Positions 5,658-8,758 of a stretch of DNA of 8,758 nucleotides are shown piece by piece. The notes beneath the pieces are model-generated. The model made no database searches, was not told where the DNA came from, and saw only the letters and a list, made by a program, of their open reading frames with translations. Numbering within the stretch: the first letter of the stretch is position 1; every line of letters starts with the position of its first letter. The translations under genes and the position numbers were made by a program. This DNA comes from Firm-04 sp946413695. Lineage in GTDB: Bacteria; Bacillota; Clostridia; Oscillospirales; Ruminococcaceae. Location: NCBI GenBank assembly GCA_946413695.1, contig CAMKLV010000109.1:1-8758 (forward strand). Reading direction: 5' to 3'.

Positions 5658-8492
5658 ATGAAACAGAAAACAAAGAAAATGCTTGCAGCGGCACTCAGCA
5701 GTGTTGTGCTGATGACCGGTGCGGCGGCAGTTGTCCCGCAGAGCGCGGCGGCTGCAGGGGATTGCGTGATTGATTCCAGTACAACTTATCAGACAATCCG
5801 CGGCTTCGGCGGTATCAACCTGCCGGAATGGATCACGCAGGGCGACATGACCGATGCGCAGGTGCAAAAGGCATTCGGCAACGGTCCGGATGAACTGGGA
5901 TTCACCATCCTGCGAATCTATGTCAGCGATGACAGCAATGCGTGGAAAACGGCTGTCCCGACTGCCAAGCGTGCACAGGCACTCGGCGCGACCGTCTTCG
6001 CATCACCGTGGAACCCGCCTGCCGCAATCCGCAACAACATCAACCAGAACAACGGCAAGTATCAGCTCAAGAGCGACAAGTGGGCGGAATACGCACAGCA
6101 CCTGAACAGCTATGTCAAGTATATCGAGGGGCAGGGCATCGACCTGTATTCCGTCTCCGTGCAGAATGAGCCGGACTACGCGCATGACTGGACCTACTGG
6201 AGCGCAAACGATGTCGCGAGCTTCATCGCAAAGTACGGCGCGGCTGTCAAGCAGGGCACAAATGCAAAGCTGATGTCCGCAGAGAGCTTCCAGTATCAGA
6301 AGCAGATCTACAATGCGATCCTCGGCAATCAGGACGCCATGAAGAATGTCGATCTGTTCGGCACGCATTTCTACGGCACACAGCGCAGCGGAATGGACTT
6401 CCCGCAGCTGGAAAACTGCGGCAAGGAAATCTGGATGACTGAGGTCTATGTCCCGAACAGCGACGCGGATTCCTCGGATATCTGGTCGCAGGCGATTCAG
6501 GTCTCTGAGAATATGCACAACGGTCTCGTTGTCGGCAACATGAGCGCTTATGTCTGGTGGTACATCCGCCGCAGCTACGGTCCGATGAAGGAAAACGGTC
6601 AGATCTCCAAGCGCGGATACAACATGGCACAGTTCTCCAAGTGGGTGCGCCCGGGCGCAGTCCGCATCGGTGCAACCGAGCAGCCGAATAACAATGTTCT
6701 CGTTTCCGCATACAAGAACACCGACGGCAATATCGCGATTGTTGCGATCAACAAGGGCAGCAGCGCTGTCAACCAGTCGTTTGCGTTCGGCGCAGGCGAG
6801 GAGATCAGCGGCATCGAAGCATACCGCACCTCCGCAAGCGAGAATATTAAGTCTGTCGGCGCAAGCGGCAGCGGCACAAGCTTCACCGCTTCGCTTCCTG
6901 CAAGCTCCGTCACAACCTTCGTTGTCAGCACCGGCGAGGCAGAGCCCGATCCGGACGGCTACCTTGCACACTATACCTTTGAAAAGAGCACGGACGGCTT
7001 TACCGGCAGAGGCAGCGCCTCCGTCGAGGCATCGACCTCCGAGCACTATGCCGGCGACCGCTCGCTCGCATGCACGGGCAGAGAATCCGCATGGAACGGC
7101 GCCGTCCACACGCTGGGCGCTTCGATGTGCAAGCCGGGTGAGGAGTACAGCTTCAGCGCGGCGGTCAAGTATAACACCGGCGCGGCAAGCGATACTTATC
7201 ACTTCACGCTGCAGTATACGGATTCAGAGGGCGTCACCCAGTATGACAAGATCGCGACTGAGACGATCCCGAAGGGCGACTGGGTTCAGCTTTCCAACCC
7301 GAACTATAAGATTCCGGCAGGCGCCTCCAATATGCAGATTTACATCGAGACGGATGACAGCACCAGCAGCTTCTTCGTCGATGAAGTCATCATCGCACCG
7401 AAGGGCACCGAGATCGACGGCCCGAAGGCTGTTGTGGTTAAGCTCGGCGACCTCGACGGCGACGGCGCAATCACCTCTGCTGATCTCGCGATCGCAAAGA
7501 ACGGCGTCCTCAAGGCATTCGCAAGCGACAAGATCAAAACCGCTGCGGATATCAACGGCGACGGCACCGTTGACAAGACCGATATCGGCTGGTATGTTGA
7601 TTACCTGCTCGGCAAGACCACGGGCTTCCTTGAGCGCGTGACCCCGCCTGAGCCTGAAAAATCCCCGATGCGCACGATTACCCAGTACACTGCTGATGTC
7701 AAGGATTCGATCGTCATGACAGAACCGCAGAGCTCGTGGGATAAAAAGGGCGGCGTCACCTATCCGCAGGTCACGAAGGAACAGTACTTCTCCAAAAAGG
7801 CAAACAAGAACAAGAACTATAACATCATGCTGCCGGCAAATTATGACGAGAGCAAGAAGTATCCGGTTCTCTATCTGCTGCACGGCTTCTTCGAGGATGA
7901 GGACCGCATGATCCTCACCGGTAACAACCCGCCGATCCCGACACCGCAGATCATCACGAATGCAATTGCCGAGGGCGCTGCAAAGGAAATGATCGTTGTT
8001 GTGCCGCAGGTCTTTACGCATCCGACAAAGGCGGGCGCAACTGATTTCGGTGATTATGAATCCAGCGTCGGCTACGATAACTTTGTCGATGACATCGTTG
8101 ACAGCCTGATGCCGCATATCGAAAGCAAGTACAGCGTTGCGACCGGCAGAGAGAACACTGCAGTCACGGGCTTCTCTATGGGCGGCAGAGAGTCGCTCCG
8201 CATCGGCATGAAGTATCCGGATAAGTTCGGTTATGTCGGCGCGATCTGCCCGGCTCCGGGCGTTGAGGGTCCGTGGAAGTGGGCAAGCGAAGAAGCTGCA
8301 CCGTCTCTCGTTCTGCTGACAGGCGGCACGAATGATGATGTTGTCGGTCTGAGCACGCCGCAGGGCTACCACAACAACTTCGACAAGGTCGGTACACCGC
8401 ATATCTGGCACGTTGTGCAGGGCGGCTACCACGGCGACAACTGCATCCGCGCACATGTTTACAATTTCGTCCGTCTGATTTTCAAGGCGTAA
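5658..8492 (+). CDS. Secreted GH30_8 glucuronoxylanase-CBM22-dockerin-CE1 esterase
   Basis: This 944-residue enzyme is built to attack decorated xylan from within a cellulosome. A signal peptide (1 to about 33; KQKTKK, hydrophobic core, AAAA) is followed by a GH30 subfamily 8 endo-xylanase (about 35-425, including the side beta-sandwich) with acid/base Glu171 in VQNEP and nucleophile Glu262 in MTEVY. WWYIRRSY (300-307) keeps the Arg-Ser-Tyr used by this subfamily to grip methylglucuronate side chains. A CBM22 xylan-binding module covers about 435-583 (GRESAWNGA at 474-482, IYIET at 561-565). A type I dockerin (594-655) has two calcium loops, DLDGDGAITSAD (598-609) and DINGDGTVDKTD (631-642). 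A CE1 esterase (about 670-944) has oxyanion-side LHG (741-743), Ser840 in GFSMG, probable Asp893 or Asp894, and His925. Linkers are short and acidic/proline-containing. The gene appears monocistronic. Whether the esterase removes acetyl or feruloyl groups cannot be told from sequence alone. Confidence 0.96.
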   Translation: MKQKTKKMLAAALSSVVLMTGAAAVVPQSAAAAGDCVIDSSTTYQTIRGFGGINLPEWITQGDMTDAQVQKAFGNGPDELGFTILRIYVSDDSNAWKTAVPTAKRAQALGATVFASPWNPPAAIRNNINQNNGKYQLKSDKWAEYAQHLNSYVKYIEGQGIDLYSVSVQNEPDYAHDWTYWSANDVASFIAKYGAAVKQGTNAKLMSAESFQYQKQIYNAILGNQDAMKNVDLFGTHFYGTQRSGMDFPQLENCGKEIWMTEVYVPNSDADSSDIWSQAIQVSENMHNGLVVGNMSAYVWWYIRRSYGPMKENGQISKRGYNMAQFSKWVRPGAVRIGATEQPNNNVLVSAYKNTDGNIAIVAINKGSSAVNQSFAFGAGEEISGIEAYRTSASENIKSVGASGSGTSFTASLPASSVTTFVVSTGEAEPDPDGYLAHYTFEKSTDGFTGRGSASVEASTSEHYAGDRSLACTGRESAWNGAVHTLGASMCKPGEEYSFSAAVKYNTGAASDTYHFTLQYTDSEGVTQYDKIATETIPKGDWVQLSNPNYKIPAGASNMQIYIETDDSTSSFFVDEVIIAPKGTEIDGPKAVVVKLGDLDGDGAITSADLAIAKNGVLKAFASDKIKTAADINGDGTVDKTDIGWYVDYLLGKTTGFLERVTPPEPEKSPMRTITQYTADVKDSIVMTEPQSSWDKKGGVTYPQVTKEQYFSKKANKNKNYNIMLPANYDESKKYPVLYLLHGFFEDEDRMILTGNNPPIPTPQIITNAIAEGAAKEMIVVVPQVFTHPTKAGATDFGDYESSVGYDNFVDDIVDSLMPHIESKYSVATGRENTAVTGFSMGGRESLRIGMKYPDKFGYVGAICPAPGVEGPWKWASEEAAPSLVLLTGGTNDDVVGLSTPQGYHNNFDKVGTPHIWHVVQGGYHGDNCIRAHVYNFVRLIFKA

Positions 8493-8509
8493 GAAGTTAT
8501 AGTGTGATT

Positions 8510-8560
8510 CCGGATTGTCAAAAATGAGCAATCAAATCCGGTATCCCCGCTCACGGGATA
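8510..8560 (+). other. Two consecutive hairpins in the xylanase 3' untranslated region
   Basis: CCGGATT (8510-8516) pairs with AATCCGG (8535-8541) over an 18-nt loop, and TATCCC (8542-8547) pairs with GGGATA (8555-8560). Neither has a T tract. They precede the real terminator and may protect the mRNA 3' end. Confidence 0.45.
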
Positions 8561-8573
8561 TGAAATCATGAGA

Positions 8574-8609
8574 AAAGCCGCTCCTGTTTTCGCCGACAGG
8601 AGCGGCTTT
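8574..8609 (+). terminator. Rho-independent terminator of the xylanase gene
   Basis: A perfect 14-bp stem (8574-8587 with 8596-8609) encloses an 8-nt loop and ends in CTTTGTTCTGTTT. It starts about 80 nt after the stop codon. Its GCCGCTCC arm and downstream tail resemble the hairpin at 236-269. Confidence 0.85.
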
Positions 8610-8643
8610 GTTCTGTTTCAGCATAAATATGAGGACGGGAGTA

Positions 8644-8684
8644 CGAGTGAATAATGAATAGAGAAAAGTGAAAAGTGAATAACA
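8644..8684. repeat. Purine-rich degenerate tandem GTGAATAA/GTGAAAA repeat
   Basis: The stretch repeats GTGAATAATGAATAG and AAAAGTGAAAAGTGAATAA-like units with almost no C. Similar purine-rich DNA flanks the hairpin at 4254-4268. It lies between the terminator and the right inverted repeat and appears to be part of an intergenic repeat composite. Confidence 0.5.
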
Positions 8685-8688
8685 AAAT

Positions 8689-8721
8689 GGGGTCTGGGGG
8701 CGACAATGCCAACAACTTAAG
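8689..8721 (-). repeat. Right copy of long-range inverted repeat
   Basis: Read on the minus strand this is CTTAAGTTGTTGGCATTG followed by TCGCCCCCAGACCCC, matching 156-187 with one substitution and one extra base. The two copies face opposite ways about 8.5 kb apart. The match is intergenic at both ends. Confidence 0.7.
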
Positions 8722-8736
8722 CAGTTGCGGCAGACG

Positions 8737-8757
8737 GTGAATTGCTTTGCAATTCAC
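8737..8757. repeat. Perfect 9-bp hairpin at the window edge
   Basis: GTGAATTGC and GCAATTCAC enclose a TTT loop. A looser relative (AATGC-TTTA-GCAAT) occurs at about 75-89 near the other end. The repeat block probably continues past the window. Confidence 0.6.
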
Positions 8758-8758
8758 T

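Noticed and set aside
6003..8531. Two long minus-strand frames opposite the xylanase-esterase (6003-7202 and 7224-8531)
   Set aside because: They mirror the codon pattern of the plus-strand gene, and their ends do not coincide with any promoter or ribosome site.
156..8721. Composite transposon or genomic island bounded by the inverted repeats
   Set aside because: There is no transposase, integrase or target-site duplication; the genes look like resident chromosomal genes, and the repeats lie within larger intergenic repeat blocks.
8566..8757. Minus-strand 63-codon frame at the right end
   Set aside because: It crosses a terminator and the purine-rich repeat; its sequence is a translation of repeat DNA.

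Overview
The window looks like chromosomal DNA from a cellulosome-forming, fibre-degrading Clostridia member, most likely Ruminococcus or a close relative in the Oscillospiraceae. The evidence is a secreted xylanase carrying a type I dockerin, AGGAGG-type ribosome sites, sigma-A-like promoters, moderately GC-rich coding DNA with AT-rich promoters, and intergenic repeats. Genus is an inference.

Layout. Positions 1-407 hold no gene; they contain short intergenic repeats and hairpins. On the minus strand lie two cyclic-di-GMP genes: a seven-helix membrane protein with an HD-GYP phosphodiesterase domain (2444-4141), then a diguanylate cyclase whose sensor is a LacI-type sugar-binding fold without a DNA-binding domain (408-2336). 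Each has its own promoter and strong ribosome site. A 244-bp divergent region (4142-4385) separates them from nadA (4386-5303, plus strand), the iron-sulfur quinolinate synthase of NAD synthesis, which has a consensus promoter and ends in a strong terminator. A 354-bp regulatory region (5304-5657) follows, with two copies of a palindrome-like element, an extended -10 promoter and a leader hairpin. It leads into a 944-residue secreted enzyme (5658-8492): signal peptide, GH30 subfamily 8 glucuronoxylanase, CBM22, dockerin, CE1 esterase. The right end (8493-8758) holds a terminator and more repeats.

How the genes relate. The two signalling genes plausibly make and destroy the same second messenger in response to different inputs (a cytosolic ligand for the cyclase, a membrane signal for the phosphodiesterase). 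The xylanase-esterase would be docked to a cellulosome, cut glucuronoxylan and remove ester decorations. nadA is a housekeeping gene without nadB or nadC beside it. Nothing in the sequence proves that signalling controls the xylanase; nadA and separate promoters lie between them.

The most notable items are the four-module xylanase-esterase with its central dockerin, the LacI-sensor cyclase paired with an HD-GYP protein, the repeated TTTGCCGCAAAAA element upstream of the xylanase, the GC-rich dyad around the nadA -35 box, and an imperfect 32/33-bp inverted repeat near the two ends of the window. I found no CRISPR array, tRNA, rRNA, transposase or recognisable riboswitch, and no clear case for a wholly new system.
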